Part shown: positions 26,987 through 36,961 of the stretch, piece by piece | How positions within the stretch are numbered: the first letter of the stretch is position 1 | Layout of the letters: each line of letters opens with the position of its first letter | Assembly (NCBI RefSeq): GCF_012570365.1 | Contig: NZ_CP046208.1 | Coordinates: 5,472 to 69,471 of the forward strand | Reading direction: 5' to 3' | Source: Enterobacteriaceae endosymbiont of Donacia clavipes | GTDB taxonomy: Bacteria > Pseudomonadota > Gammaproteobacteria > Enterobacterales > Enterobacteriaceae | Length of the DNA stretch: 64,000 bases | The notes under the pieces: generated by a model | The model's database searches: none | What the model saw: only the letters and a program-made list of their open reading frames with translations | Told to the model about the DNA's origin: nothing | Made by a program: the position numbers and the translations under genes

Positions 26987-28364
26987 TATTTTTATCTTCT
27001 AAAATAATATTTTTATTTTTTAATTTATTTCTTATAAAGTCTGCTTTATTCCATAATCGGTTATTACGAGCAATATTACGTTCTTTAATTAATTTTTCAA
27101 TTTCATATTTATTATAATAATCATTTAAGTTTCCATTATTTTTTAAATAATTTTTAGGATCATAAAATAATAATCCTAAAATATTACCTAATTTTTTTAA
27201 TTTTAATATTAAATAATTAGCAATTAAATATTTTTTATTATTATTAGCAATATTAATTTTACGTGATATTTTAAATAATATGCTATAAGCTTTAGGAGTA
27301 TTAAAATCATCATTCATTGCATTATAAAATTGATTTTCTAATGAAAAAAAATTAGTTTTTATATTTTTAATATTATAAGCATAATCAATATTATACATAG
27401 AAATATATAATTTTTGTATAGCTAATTGTGCTTGTTTCAATTTTTCTTCATTATATATAATTGGACTACGATAATGTGTAATTGTTAAAAAATATCTTAT
27501 AACTTCTTTATTATATTTTAATAATATATCTTTTATTTTAAAAGTATTATTTAAAGATTTAGACATTTTTTTATTTTTAACAATTACCATACCTGTATGA
27601 ATCCAATAATTAACATAAAACAATTTATTAACACAAGAAGATTGTGCTATTTCATTTTCATGATGTGGAAAAATTAAATCATTTCCTCCACCATGTATAT
27701 CAAAAAAATTACCTAAATATTTATAACTTAAAGTTGAACACTCTATATGCCAACCTGGTCTACCATAACCCCAAGGGGATATCCATCCTATATTTAATTT
27801 ATTAGTTAATTTCCATAAAATAAAATCTTTGTAATTATTTTTAATAAATATATTTTTAATTTTTTTATTTAATTTTAATAAATTTATTTTTTGTTTTGAT
27901 AGTATTCCATAATTTAAATATTTTTTAATAGAAAACATAATATCACCATTTTTGGCTATATATGCACTATTATTAATTAATAAAATATTTATTGTATTGA
28001 TTATATCATTAATATGCTTTGTTACTTTAGGTTCAAAATCTGGAGCTAATATACCTAAATTATTAAAATCTTGAGATATTTTATTAATTATTTTTTTTGT
28101 AATACTGTTAATACTTTGTTTTTTTTTTTTAGCTATATTTATAATTTTATCATCAATATCAGTAATATTTCTTACATATTTAGTTTTATAACCTAAAAAT
28201 TTCAAATATCTAATAATAATATCAAATATAATAAATGTTCTTGCATGTCCAATATGACATATATCATATGGAGTTATACCACATACATAAATTTTTACTA
28301 TTTTTTTATTAATAGGATAAAATTTTTTTTTACTTTTACTTAATGTATTAAAAATTTTTAACAT
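26955..28364 (-). CDS. cysS: Cysteinyl-tRNA synthetase
   Basis: Class Ia synthetase. The 469 residues (E. coli 461) show the opening YVCGITPYDICHIGHARTFI with the HIGH motif and zinc Cys, NITDIDDKII near 64, GGGNDLIFPHHENEIAQS near 222-239 with zinc ligands, and KMSKSLNNTF near 268. The C-terminal anticodon-binding helices are drifted but include the usual RNIARNNRLWNKADFIRNKL. Its 3' end overlaps the start of ligA by 32 bp, a layout not found in E. coli. Its cognate tRNA-Cys is at 60906-60976. Confidence 0.97.
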   Translation of the reverse strand: MLKIFNTLSKSKKKFYPINKKIVKIYVCGITPYDICHIGHARTFIIFDIIIRYLKFLGYKTKYVRNITDIDDKIINIAKKKKQSINSITKKIINKISQDFNNLGILAPDFEPKVTKHINDIINTINILLINNSAYIAKNGDIMFSIKKYLNYGILSKQKINLLKLNKKIKNIFIKNNYKDFILWKLTNKLNIGWISPWGYGRPGWHIECSTLSYKYLGNFFDIHGGGNDLIFPHHENEIAQSSCVNKLFYVNYWIHTGMVIVKNKKMSKSLNNTFKIKDILLKYNKEVIRYFLTITHYRSPIIYNEEKLKQAQLAIQKLYISMYNIDYAYNIKNIKTNFFSLENQFYNAMNDDFNTPKAYSILFKISRKINIANNNKKYLIANYLILKLKKLGNILGLLFYDPKNYLKNNGNLNDYYNKYEIEKLIKERNIARNNRLWNKADFIRNKLKNKNIILEDKNNGTIWKKKIK

Positions 28365-28451
28365 TTATTTTCTCATAATAAAATTGTATGAAAACTTTTT
28401 TTATTTTATTATTAATGATTATTTTATATAATAAATTTTATTAAATATTCT

Positions 28452-29843
28452 TTAAATATTTCTCTCATTATAATAATTAGAATAATTATCAAAACGTGCA
28501 ATATGATTATTAAAAATTAATTTTATAGTTCCAATAGGACCATTTCTTTGTTTTCCTATAATAATTTCGGCTATACCATGTAAATTAGTATTTTCATTAT
28601 ATACTTCATCTCTGTAAATAAACATAACTAAATCAGCATCTTGTTCTATAGAACCAGATTCTCTTAAATCAGAATTCATAGGACGTTTATCAGATCTTTG
28701 TTCTAAAGATCTATTTAATTGAGATAAAGCTACTACAGGAACATGTAATTCTTTAGCTAAAGCTTTTAAAGAACGAGAAATTTCAGATATTTCTAATGTT
28801 CTATTGAAAGATAAAGCAGGTACTCTAATTAATTGTAAATAATCTACCATTATTAAACTTAATCCATTATGTTCTCTAAATATTCTTCTAGAACGTAATC
28901 TAATTTCTGTTGGTGTTAATTCAGAAGAATCATCAATATATATATTTTTTTTTTTTAATAAAATTCCCATAGTATTAGAAATTCTTTTCCAATCATCATC
29001 ATTTAATTGACCTGTTCTAATTTTACTTTGATGTACTCTAGAAAGAGATGCTAACATACGCATCATAATTTGTTCACAAGGCATTTCTAAACTAAATATT
29101 AGTACAGGTTTATCTTGTGATATAGCTGTATATTCACAAATATTCATAGCAAGAGTTGTTTTACCCATAGCTGGGCGCGCAGCAATTATAACAAGATCTG
29201 ATTTTTGTAATCCTGCTGTTTTTTTATTTAATTCATGATAACCAGTATCTATACCTGTAACACCATTTTTAGGTGTATTATAAAAAGATTCAATTTTAGA
29301 AATTGTAACTTCCAAAATTTCTTCTAAATTCTTAGGTTTAGTATCTTTATTTAAACGTTTTTCTGCAATTTTAAATACACTAGATTCTGCAAAATTTAAT
29401 AAATCTTCACTATTTCTTCCATTAGGATAATATCCTGCTTCTGCTATCTTATTTGCAACAGATATCATTTCTCTAATAATAGCACGTTCATGAACAATAT
29501 CTATATAAGCATTTATATTAGATATACTTGGAATATTTTTTGATAATTCTGCTAAATAGGCAAAACCTCCTATTTTATTTAATTTATTTTTATTATCTAA
29601 AGATTCAGAAAGTGTAATTAAATCAATAGGTTTACCTAATTCTATCAAATAATACATTTCAGTAAAAATAATTTTATGTGATAATATGAAAAAATCTTCT
29701 ACTATTATTTTTTCTATAACGTTATCCCATCGATTATTATCTAACATTAATCCTCCTAATATCGATTGTTCTGCTTCTAAAGAATGAGGAGGCATTTTTA
29801 TTTTTTCAATTTGTAAATCTTTTTTAAATTTAAATTGTTTCAT
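28452..29843 (-). CDS. dnaB: Replicative DNA helicase DnaB
   Basis: Hexameric helicase that unwinds DNA ahead of the replisome. The 463 residues (E. coli 471) keep the N-terminal PPHSLEAEQSILGGLMLDN, the Walker A motif ARPAMGKTTLAMNI near 217-230, the Walker B/H2 region SLIMVDYLQLI near 319, the LSQLNRSLEQR block near 374 and the terminal IGKQRNGPIGTIKL. Highly conserved throughout. dusA lies directly upstream on the same strand; in E. coli the two are separated by pspG and qorA, both missing here. Confidence 0.98.
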   Translation of the reverse strand: MKQFKFKKDLQIEKIKMPPHSLEAEQSILGGLMLDNNRWDNVIEKIIVEDFFILSHKIIFTEMYYLIELGKPIDLITLSESLDNKNKLNKIGGFAYLAELSKNIPSISNINAYIDIVHERAIIREMISVANKIAEAGYYPNGRNSEDLLNFAESSVFKIAEKRLNKDTKPKNLEEILEVTISKIESFYNTPKNGVTGIDTGYHELNKKTAGLQKSDLVIIAARPAMGKTTLAMNICEYTAISQDKPVLIFSLEMPCEQIMMRMLASLSRVHQSKIRTGQLNDDDWKRISNTMGILLKKKNIYIDDSSELTPTEIRLRSRRIFREHNGLSLIMVDYLQLIRVPALSFNRTLEISEISRSLKALAKELHVPVVALSQLNRSLEQRSDKRPMNSDLRESGSIEQDADLVMFIYRDEVYNENTNLHGIAEIIIGKQRNGPIGTIKLIFNNHIARFDNYSNYYNERNI

Positions 29844-29909
29844 TAAATTATTTGTGTACCATATGTAAATATAATTTTAAATTTTATAAAATAATTTAAA
29901 TAAAACATA

Positions 29910-30896
29910 TTATTTTATTTTTATAAAAGATAATGCATTATCTAAAACTTTTATTTTTTTAAGATTAAGATAATTAGTTTTGTCAAAAATAAATTTTTTT
30001 AATTTATGTAATCCATTAATACCATGGAAAATATTTAATATAGGAGTAAGAATAGTTGTTAAACAAACACCATTATTTAATTCTTTTTCTATGTAAGGAA
30101 ACATTGATTTTATTATTATTAAAGAATTTTTGGTAATAAATTTATTTTTACTATTATAAATATGATAATCTATATCTGTTAATATTTTAGGATTTTTAAA
30201 AATTTCACGACCTATCATAACTCCATCAACATATTTTAAATGTTTTTTTATATCTAATAAATTTTTAATTTCACCATTAATAGATATCTTTATATTTGGA
30301 AATTCTTTTTTTATTTTATAAACAATTTTATAATTTAATTTTGGAATTATTAAATTTTTTTTAGTATTAATTTTATTATATAATAATGCTTTTCTAGCAT
30401 GAATAATAAATCTTTGACAACCACTTTCTATTAGTAAATTAATAAATTCACATAAAAATATATAACTATCATAATTATTAATACCAATTCTCATTTTAAT
30501 TGTAATTGGTATTGAAACACTATCACTCATAGATTTTATACAATTTGATACTATTTTAGGTTGTTTCATTAAACATGCCCCAAAATTTCCTTTTTGAGAT
30601 TTTAAAGATGGACAGCCTAAATTAAAATTAATTTCTTTATATCCTATTTTTTCTGCTTTTTTACAATATAAAGATAATAATTTTGGATGATTACCAGCTA
30701 ATTGTAATACTAAATTATTTACATTGTAATTTTCTAATAAAATTATTTCATTATTTTTAATTGTATTTATATGTATCATTTCAGTATATAAAAGTGATTT
30801 TTTAGTTAATTGACGATAAAAATATCTACAATATTTATTTGTCTTTTTTAACATAGGAGCTACTTCAAATCTAAAATATGGAATATTATTTTTCAT
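29910..30896 (-). CDS. dusA: tRNA-dihydrouridine synthase A
   Basis: DusA is the FMN enzyme that reduces U20/U20a in the tRNA D-loop to dihydrouridine. The 328 residues align best with DusA rather than DusB or DusC: RFEVAPMLKKTNKYCRYFYR, LLYTEMIHINTI, NFNLGCPSLKSQKGNFGACLM near 95-115 with the catalytic Cys, IKMRIGINNYDSYIFLCEF, FIIHARKALL near 163 and the glycine-rich NGEIKNL and DGVMIGREIFKNP. Family position (dusA upstream of dnaB) supports this. The first D of the usual DWTD motif has become K-containing sequence. Confidence 0.95.
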   Translation of the reverse strand: MKNNIPYFRFEVAPMLKKTNKYCRYFYRQLTKKSLLYTEMIHINTIKNNEIILLENYNVNNLVLQLAGNHPKLLSLYCKKAEKIGYKEINFNLGCPSLKSQKGNFGACLMKQPKIVSNCIKSMSDSVSIPITIKMRIGINNYDSYIFLCEFINLLIESGCQRFIIHARKALLYNKINTKKNLIIPKLNYKIVYKIKKEFPNIKISINGEIKNLLDIKKHLKYVDGVMIGREIFKNPKILTDIDYHIYNSKNKFITKNSLIIIKSMFPYIEKELNNGVCLTTILTPILNIFHGINGLHKLKKFIFDKTNYLNLKKIKVLDNALSFIKIK

Positions 30897-30968
30897 GTTT
30901 ATAATTAATAAAATTTAATATTAGAAATAAATTATTATATATTCAATATATAATTAAATATAGAAAAT

Positions 30969-32318
30969 TTAATTATATGGATTTTTATTCTCTTTAAATT
31001 TTAAAATTATAACACTTCCTATACATTTTAATTCTTTATAAAAAAAATTTAATAAATAACGTTTATAATTATTATTTAATTTTGTAACTTGATTACCATA
31101 GATTTTAAATATTAGAGGATGATTTTTATTTTGACTTATGTATTTTAATTTTATACGCCTACCGTTATATATCGGAGGTAAAAATGAATTAGTTGCTAAA
31201 TATAAAATTTTCATAAGTTTTGAAGTATTATAAGTTTTATTAGAAATATTATATATTTTATATATTAATTTAAAAATAAAATTTATATTTTTAAGAAATT
31301 TAGCCGATATAGAAATTATAGGAAAAATATTAAATTTTATTTTTATAAGTTTTTTTAGATGTTTAATATCATTTAATGTAATTAAATCTAATTTATTAAT
31401 AATTAAAATTACAGATTTCCCTTTAGAAATAATATTTTGTATTATTGATATATCCTTATTACAAAAAATTTTTTTTTCTCCGTCAATAATATATAAAATA
31501 ATATTAGATTTTTTTATCATCTTATAAGATTCTAAAATTGAAAATTTTTCTATTTTATTTTTTATTTTATTTTTTTTTTTTATACCTGCTGTATCAATTA
31601 AAATAATATTTTTATTCATATTATTAAAATTATTAATTGGAACTAAAATACTTTCTCTTGTTGTTCCTGGAATATTACTAACAACCATTCTTTTTTCATT
31701 AATAATACTATTAATTAAAGTAGATTTACCAACATTAGGTAAACCTATAATAGCTAATTTTATTTTATTTTTTTTTTCTATATTATTAGATAATTCATTG
31801 ATATAATTTTTATATGAATAAATTTTTTTTATATAAAAAAATAATATTTTTTTTAATTTTAAAATATCATTATTTTTAATAAAATTAATTATATAAAAAT
31901 CAATACCTAAAGAATAAAATTCTTTATCTAAAAAGATTTTATTTTTTGTATTTAATAATATAATTATTTTTTTCCCATATTTTCTTATTTTTTTAATAAT
32001 TTTATAATCTGTAGAATTAAGTTTATTTCCTTTTATTATTAATAAAATTAGATTTGATTCTTTAATAGATTTTAATATCTGTTTTTTTACTATGAAGTTA
32101 TTTTTATAAATTTTTTTATCATAATTAGAATAACTTATTGTATCAACACAAATAAATTTAAAATTTTTAATTTTTGCACTACTATATTTTCTATCTATCG
32201 TAAAACCTGAAATTTTATTAACTAAAGAATTATATTTTTTTGTTAAAATATTATATAAAGATGATTTACCTACGTTATTACCTCCTAAAATAGTAATAAT
32301 AGGATATTTAAATATCAT
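30969..32318 (-). CDS. der: GTPase Der (EngA) with degenerate first G domain
   Basis: Der is a double-GTPase needed for 50S subunit maturation. The second G domain (about residues 182-345) is intact: GLPNVGKSTLINSI, PGTTRE, DTAGIKKK, NKLD and SISAK; a C-terminal KH-like domain follows with GRRIKLKYI, IYGNQVTKLNNNYKRYLLNF and FKENKNPY. The first domain is worn: G1 is still GNNVGKSS, but the G3 DTGG has become DTIS and the G4 NKTD has become NTKN, and the acidic interdomain linker is reduced. The 449 residues (E. coli 490) also lack the basic C-terminal tail. Gene order hisS-bamB-der is as in E. coli. Confidence 0.95.
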   Translation of the reverse strand: MIFKYPIITILGGNNVGKSSLYNILTKKYNSLVNKISGFTIDRKYSSAKIKNFKFICVDTISYSNYDKKIYKNNFIVKKQILKSIKESNLILLIIKGNKLNSTDYKIIKKIRKYGKKIIILLNTKNKIFLDKEFYSLGIDFYIINFIKNNDILKLKKILFFYIKKIYSYKNYINELSNNIEKKNKIKLAIIGLPNVGKSTLINSIINEKRMVVSNIPGTTRESILVPINNFNNMNKNIILIDTAGIKKKNKIKNKIEKFSILESYKMIKKSNIILYIIDGEKKIFCNKDISIIQNIISKGKSVILIINKLDLITLNDIKHLKKLIKIKFNIFPIISISAKFLKNINFIFKLIYKIYNISNKTYNTSKLMKILYLATNSFLPPIYNGRRIKLKYISQNKNHPLIFKIYGNQVTKLNNNYKRYLLNFFYKELKCIGSVIILKFKENKNPYN

Positions 32319-32335
32319 TTTTTTATCTCTTAATT

Positions 32336-33526
32336 TTAATATATTGTTATAATTTTATATAAATAAATTTTATTATATATAGTTTGTATAATTAGTTTAT
32401 TTTTTATTAAAAAAATAAATCTTATTTTATATTTATCAATTTTTTTATTTCCAATAAAATTTCCTGATTTATAATTTATCCAATAAATAAATCCTTTATT
32501 ATTTGTAAAAAAAATATTTTTTTTATAAAAAAATAAATTATCTATTTTATTTTTTTTAAATTCATTTTGTATCCAAATTAAATTACCGTTTTTTACATCT
32601 AATGCAATAATCCTATTTTTAGAATCTATTAAATAAATAATATTTTTATATATAATAAAATTTTTATGAGTAAAATATGTCTTTTTCCAAATAATTTTTC
32701 CAGTACTTAAATCCAAAGCTATAAAATTTCCATTATAAGAAGATACATAAATATTACCATTATATATAATTGGTTTTATATCAATATCATTAATATTAAG
32801 AAAATTATTTTGATCATTAAATTTAAACAAATTCTGTTCCCAAACTAATGATCCATTATTAATAATACGAGAACTAATTATACCATTATCACTTCCTGTA
32901 ATAACATTATCAAAAAAAATTACTGGAGTAGATACCCCTTCAATAGATAATTTATTTGGACGACCTAAACTGACTGTCCATAAAATTTTTCCATTATTTT
33001 TATTTAATCCTTGTAAAATATCATCCATATTATGAACTAATAAAATATCTTTTTTAATTATAAAACTAGATAATATTTCATTAAAAACATTTTGTTTCCA
33101 AATTATAGATTTATTTTTAATATTTAAAGCAAAAATTTGACCTTTTTTATTTCCTAAATATAAACAATTATTAGATATAACAGGTCCACTAGTAAAATCA
33201 TTATATTTACAATATGAAAAAATACAAAAATTTTTTATAAGATTAACACGCCAAATAATTTTACCTGTTTGCATACTTATACAATAAATAATTCCATTTT
33301 TATTAGCTATATATAATAGATTATTTTTATATACAGGATATAATTTTGTATAATTGATATTATTATTTTCTATTTTTTTTTCCCAAATTAATTTTAATTG
33401 TACTAAATTTAATTGAGATATTTGAAAATTTTTTTTATTAAAAATATATTTTTTTTTATATGTACAAGATATAAGAGAAAAAGTAGAAAAAATAAATATT
33501 AAAATTATAAATTTTGATAATTTCAT
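32336..33526 (-). CDS. bamB: Outer membrane assembly lipoprotein BamB
   Basis: BamB is a periplasmic beta-propeller lipoprotein that assists BamA in inserting outer-membrane proteins. The 396 residues (E. coli 392) start with a signal peptide and lipobox LISC (Cys21), to be cut by LspA (gene at 52521). The eight-blade propeller is visible as repeating PQQ-like units such as GKIIWRVNL, GKILWTVSLGRP, GSLVWEQNL, GKIIWKKTY and GNLIWIQNE. Sequence conservation is modest, so position between hisS and der, as in E. coli, adds weight. yfgM, normally between hisS and bamB, is missing. Confidence 0.94.
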   Translation of the reverse strand: MKLSKFIILIFIFSTFSLISCTYKKKYIFNKKNFQISQLNLVQLKLIWEKKIENNNINYTKLYPVYKNNLLYIANKNGIIYCISMQTGKIIWRVNLIKNFCIFSYCKYNDFTSGPVISNNCLYLGNKKGQIFALNIKNKSIIWKQNVFNEILSSFIIKKDILLVHNMDDILQGLNKNNGKILWTVSLGRPNKLSIEGVSTPVIFFDNVITGSDNGIISSRIINNGSLVWEQNLFKFNDQNNFLNINDIDIKPIIYNGNIYVSSYNGNFIALDLSTGKIIWKKTYFTHKNFIIYKNIIYLIDSKNRIIALDVKNGNLIWIQNEFKKNKIDNLFFYKKNIFFTNNKGFIYWINYKSGNFIGNKKIDKYKIRFIFLIKNKLIIQTIYNKIYLYKIITIY

Positions 33527-33624
33527 ATTTTACTCATTATTTTAGATAAAAAGACAATACTATTATAAATATAAAAGTTTTATTCATTATATAATAAATA
33601 TTATTTAAAATAATAAATTTTAAC

Positions 33625-34911
33625 TTAAATATTTTTTAATATTTTTTTTAAACTTGATATTAATTTATTTTCTGGTACAATAATTTGTTTTTTACAATAT
33701 AAATCCTTAATTATAATTGAATGATTATTTATTTCTTTTGGACCTATAATAATTATAAAATGAGATTGATATTTAATTGCTTGAATAATTTGTTTTTTTA
33801 AATTTTTAAAAAGATAACTAGTTAATATTCTTAATTTTGGAAAATTATTTCTAATTAATTCTCCAATAACTAAAATTTTTTTTAAAGTATAATTATTTTC
33901 CATTGGAATTAAAAAAATATCTATTAAAAAATTTATATCTAATTTTATAGATTTAGTATTTTTAATTAATAGAATTAAACGTTCCATTCCAATTGCACAT
34001 CCAACCCCATTTTTATCTTTATTAAAACTCATTTTATTAATTAATTTATCATATCTACCACCTCCACAAATAGTTTTAGAAGTACCTAAACTATTAGTTT
34101 TCCATTCAAATACAATATCATTATAATAATCTAATCCTCTAACTAAATAATTATTTATAGTAAATTTTATATTCATAATATTTAAAATTTCACATAATTT
34201 CCTAAATTTATTTGTACTTCTTTTATCGAGAAAATTCTTTAATTTAGGAGCATAATTTAATAATTTTTTAATATTTTCATTTTTACTATCTAATATTCTT
34301 AATGGATTATTATATATTTTTTGTTGATTATTAAAATCTAAAAATTTTAAATTTTTTTTAAAAAATAATATTAATTCTATTATATATTTTTGTCTATCTA
34401 TTATAGAACCAATAGAATTAATTTCTAAAAAAATATTATTTGTAATATTTAATTTTTTCCATAAATTATTTGTTATAATAATTATTTCAGCATCTATATA
34501 AGGAGGTTTTAATCCAATTATTTCAATACCAATTTGATTAAATTGTCTATATCTTCCTTTTTGGGGTCTTTCATATCTAAACATTGGTCCATTATACCAA
34601 AAACGTCTATTATTATAAAAAATATTATTCTCTACTATAGAACGAAGAAATCCTGTAGTTCCTTCCGGACGTAAAGTTAATGAATCTTTATTTTTATCTA
34701 ATAAATTATACATTTCTTTTTTTACAATATCTGTATATTCTCCAATAGTTTTTTTAAATAATTCACTTTTTTCTAAAATAGGTAATTTTATTTCTTGATA
34801 ACCATAATTTTTTAAAGTATTTTTAATAATATTTTCAATATTTTCCCATAATAAAGTATCTGGAAATAAATAATCATGCATACCATGAACAGAAGTAATT
34901 TTTTTTGTCAC
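33625..34911 (-). CDS. hisS: Histidyl-tRNA synthetase
   Basis: Class II synthetase for histidine. The 428 residues (E. coli 424) include motif 1 around YQEIKLPILEKSELF, LRPEGTTGFLRS near 78, motif 2 in GPMFRYERPQKGRYRQFNQIG near 107-127, the histidine-specific VRGLDYYNDIVFEW near 260-273, GGGRYDKLI and motif 3 GCAIGMERL near 312. The C-terminal anticodon-binding domain is drifted. It leads a hisS-bamB-der block, conserved from E. coli apart from the lost yfgM. Confidence 0.97.
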   Translation of the reverse strand: MTKKITSVHGMHDYLFPDTLLWENIENIIKNTLKNYGYQEIKLPILEKSELFKKTIGEYTDIVKKEMYNLLDKNKDSLTLRPEGTTGFLRSIVENNIFYNNRRFWYNGPMFRYERPQKGRYRQFNQIGIEIIGLKPPYIDAEIIIITNNLWKKLNITNNIFLEINSIGSIIDRQKYIIELILFFKKNLKFLDFNNQQKIYNNPLRILDSKNENIKKLLNYAPKLKNFLDKRSTNKFRKLCEILNIMNIKFTINNYLVRGLDYYNDIVFEWKTNSLGTSKTICGGGRYDKLINKMSFNKDKNGVGCAIGMERLILLIKNTKSIKLDINFLIDIFLIPMENNYTLKKILVIGELIRNNFPKLRILTSYLFKNLKKQIIQAIKYQSHFIIIIGPKEINNHSIIIKDLYCKKQIIVPENKLISSLKKILKNI

Positions 34912-35157
34912 TATAAAATATTCTCTTTATATATAAATATTAATTTAAATAAAATTTTAATTACTTTATAATAATTTAATTAAAATTTTAAGTGATGTTG
35001 TTATTTTTTATTAATAAATTAATAAAATTAAAATATTTAAAATTAATGAAATAAAATATAAAATAATTTTATTTTATGATTATAAAAATAAACATATACA
35101 TTAATTATATATAATATGTTTAAATTTTAATGTAATCAAATATAAAAATTTATTATA

Positions 35158-35628
35158 ATGAATAATGATATTTATTGGATGAAATATACTTTAAAAATAG
35201 CTATGTTAGCAAAAAATTCTGGGGAAATACCAGTCGGAGCAGTTATTATTAAAAATAATAAGATTATTTCTTATGGTTATAATAATTCAATAAAAAAAAA
35301 TGACCCTACAGCACATGCTGAAATAATAGCTTTAAGAAAAGCAGGAAAATATTTAAAAAATTATAGATTATTAAATACAACTATGTATGTAACATTAGAA
35401 CCATGTCTAATGTGTTTTGGAGCTATAGTTATCAGTAGAATTTCTCGTTTAGTATTTGGTACATATAATAAAAAATATAACAAAAAATATAATAAAATAG
35501 GAATGTTTATAAATTTATTAAAAATTTATAATATTAATCATAAATTAAAAGTTAGACCCGGTATTTTAATTAAGGAATCTAAAAATATTATAAAAAATTT
35601 TTTTTCTGTAAAAAGAAAAAAAAAATGA
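35158..35628 (+). CDS. tadA: tRNA-specific adenosine deaminase
   Basis: TadA converts A34 to inosine in tRNA-Arg(ACG), whose gene is present at 23844. The 156 residues (E. coli 167) show the zinc-deaminase signature: HAEIIALRKAG (about 53-63) with the zinc His and catalytic Glu, and the EPCLMCFGAIV block near 81-91 with the two zinc Cys. GEIPVGAVII at the N-terminus is also typical. Behind the core a short repeat, YNKKYNKKYNK, stands where E. coli has a loop and looks like a small slippage expansion. glyA follows after 32 bases. Confidence 0.96.
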   Translation: MNNDIYWMKYTLKIAMLAKNSGEIPVGAVIIKNNKIISYGYNNSIKKNDPTAHAEIIALRKAGKYLKNYRLLNTTMYVTLEPCLMCFGAIVISRISRLVFGTYNKKYNKKYNKIGMFINLLKIYNINHKLKVRPGILIKESKNIIKNFFSVKRKKK

Positions 35629-35660
35629 TTTTTTATTTTTAACAAAAAGGTTTATTTATT

Positions 35661-36899
35661 TTGAAAAAAAATTTAAAACATGACATAGAATTATTTAATT
35701 TAATAAATAAAGAAAAAAGAAGACAAGAAGAAAATATTGAATTAATAGCTTCTGAAAATTATGTTTCTTCTAATATTATGTATGCACAAGGATCTCAATT
35801 AACGAATAAATATGCAGAAGGATATCCTAATCATAGATATTATGGTGGATGTAAATATATAGATAAAATAGAAAAATTAGCTATAAAAAGGGCTAAAAAA
35901 TTATTTAATGCAGATTATGCAAATGTACAACCACATTCAGGATCACAAGCTAATTCTGCTGTATATCTAGCTTTATTAAAACCTGGAGATATTATTATGG
36001 GATTAAAAAATTCTCATGGAGGTCATTTAACACATGGATCCTTAGTAAATTTTTCAGGTAAAATTTATAAAAATATACCTTATAAAATTAATAAAAAAGG
36101 AATAATTGACTATGATTATCTATTATACTTAGCAAAAAAATATAAACCAAAAATTATTATTGGAGGATTTTCTTCATACTCTAGAATATGTAATTGGAAA
36201 AAAATAAGAAGTATTGCTGATATAGTAGGATCATATTTTTTAGTTGATATTTCACATATTGCTGGATTAATTATTTCAAAATTATACCCAGATCCATTAT
36301 CTTATGCACATGTAGTCACAAGTACAACACATAAAACATTAGCTGGTCCTAGAGGTGGTATTATTTTATCTACAAAAAAAAATAAAAATTTATTTAAAAA
36401 ATTTGATAAAGCAGTATTTCCTGGTATTCAAGGAGGCCCATTAATGCATATTATAGCTGCTAAAGCAGTAGCTTTTAAAGAAGCATCAAAACCCAATTTT
36501 ATTATATATCAAAAACAAATATTAAAAAATTCGAAATTAATGGTAAAAATATTTAAAAAATATAAATATAACATAGTATCAAATAATACAGATAATCATT
36601 TATTTATAATAGATTTAACTAATAAAAAAATAACAGGTATAGAGGCTGAAAAATTATTAGAAAAATATAATATTATAGTAAATAAAAATAGTATTCCTGA
36701 TGATATAAATCCTCCTAATATTACCTCAGGAATAAGAATAGGAACTCCTGCAATTACAAAAAGAGGTTTTAAAGAAAAAGAAGTATTTTTATTATCTAAA
36801 CATATAATAAATATTATAAATAACAAAAATATATATATTAAAAATATAAAAGATAGTATAATAAAGTTATGTAAATTATTTCCTGTATATAAAAAATAA
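35661..36899 (+). CDS. glyA: Serine hydroxymethyltransferase
   Basis: GlyA converts serine and tetrahydrofolate to glycine and methylene-THF, feeding FolD, glycine supply and GlyQS. The 412 residues (E. coli 417) contain NIELIASENYVSSNIM (about 21-36), NKYAEGYPNHRYYGG, HSGSQAN, and the PLP lysine in STTHKTLAGPRGG near 222-234. The best start is the TTG at 35661 (KKNLKHDIELFNLINKEKRR aligned to the E. coli N-terminus), with AAAAAGG about 10 bases upstream; no suitable ATG lies near the aligned start. The enzyme otherwise looks complete. Confidence 0.97.
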   Translation: MKKNLKHDIELFNLINKEKRRQEENIELIASENYVSSNIMYAQGSQLTNKYAEGYPNHRYYGGCKYIDKIEKLAIKRAKKLFNADYANVQPHSGSQANSAVYLALLKPGDIIMGLKNSHGGHLTHGSLVNFSGKIYKNIPYKINKKGIIDYDYLLYLAKKYKPKIIIGGFSSYSRICNWKKIRSIADIVGSYFLVDISHIAGLIISKLYPDPLSYAHVVTSTTHKTLAGPRGGIILSTKKNKNLFKKFDKAVFPGIQGGPLMHIIAAKAVAFKEASKPNFIIYQKQILKNSKLMVKIFKKYKYNIVSNNTDNHLFIIDLTNKKITGIEAEKLLEKYNIIVNKNSIPDDINPPNITSGIRIGTPAITKRGFKEKEVFLLSKHIINIINNKNIYIKNIKDSIIKLCKLFPVYKK

Positions 36900-36961
36900 A
36901 ATTAATTTATATTAAAAAAAATTTTTTATTATTTTATATTTATCTAAATAAGGCATATTTT

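Noticed and set aside
34912-35157. A small gene or RNA in the 246-bp hisS-tadA spacer
   Set aside because: The sequence is nearly pure A/T with short weak inverted repeats, and no frame or RNA motif can be defended.
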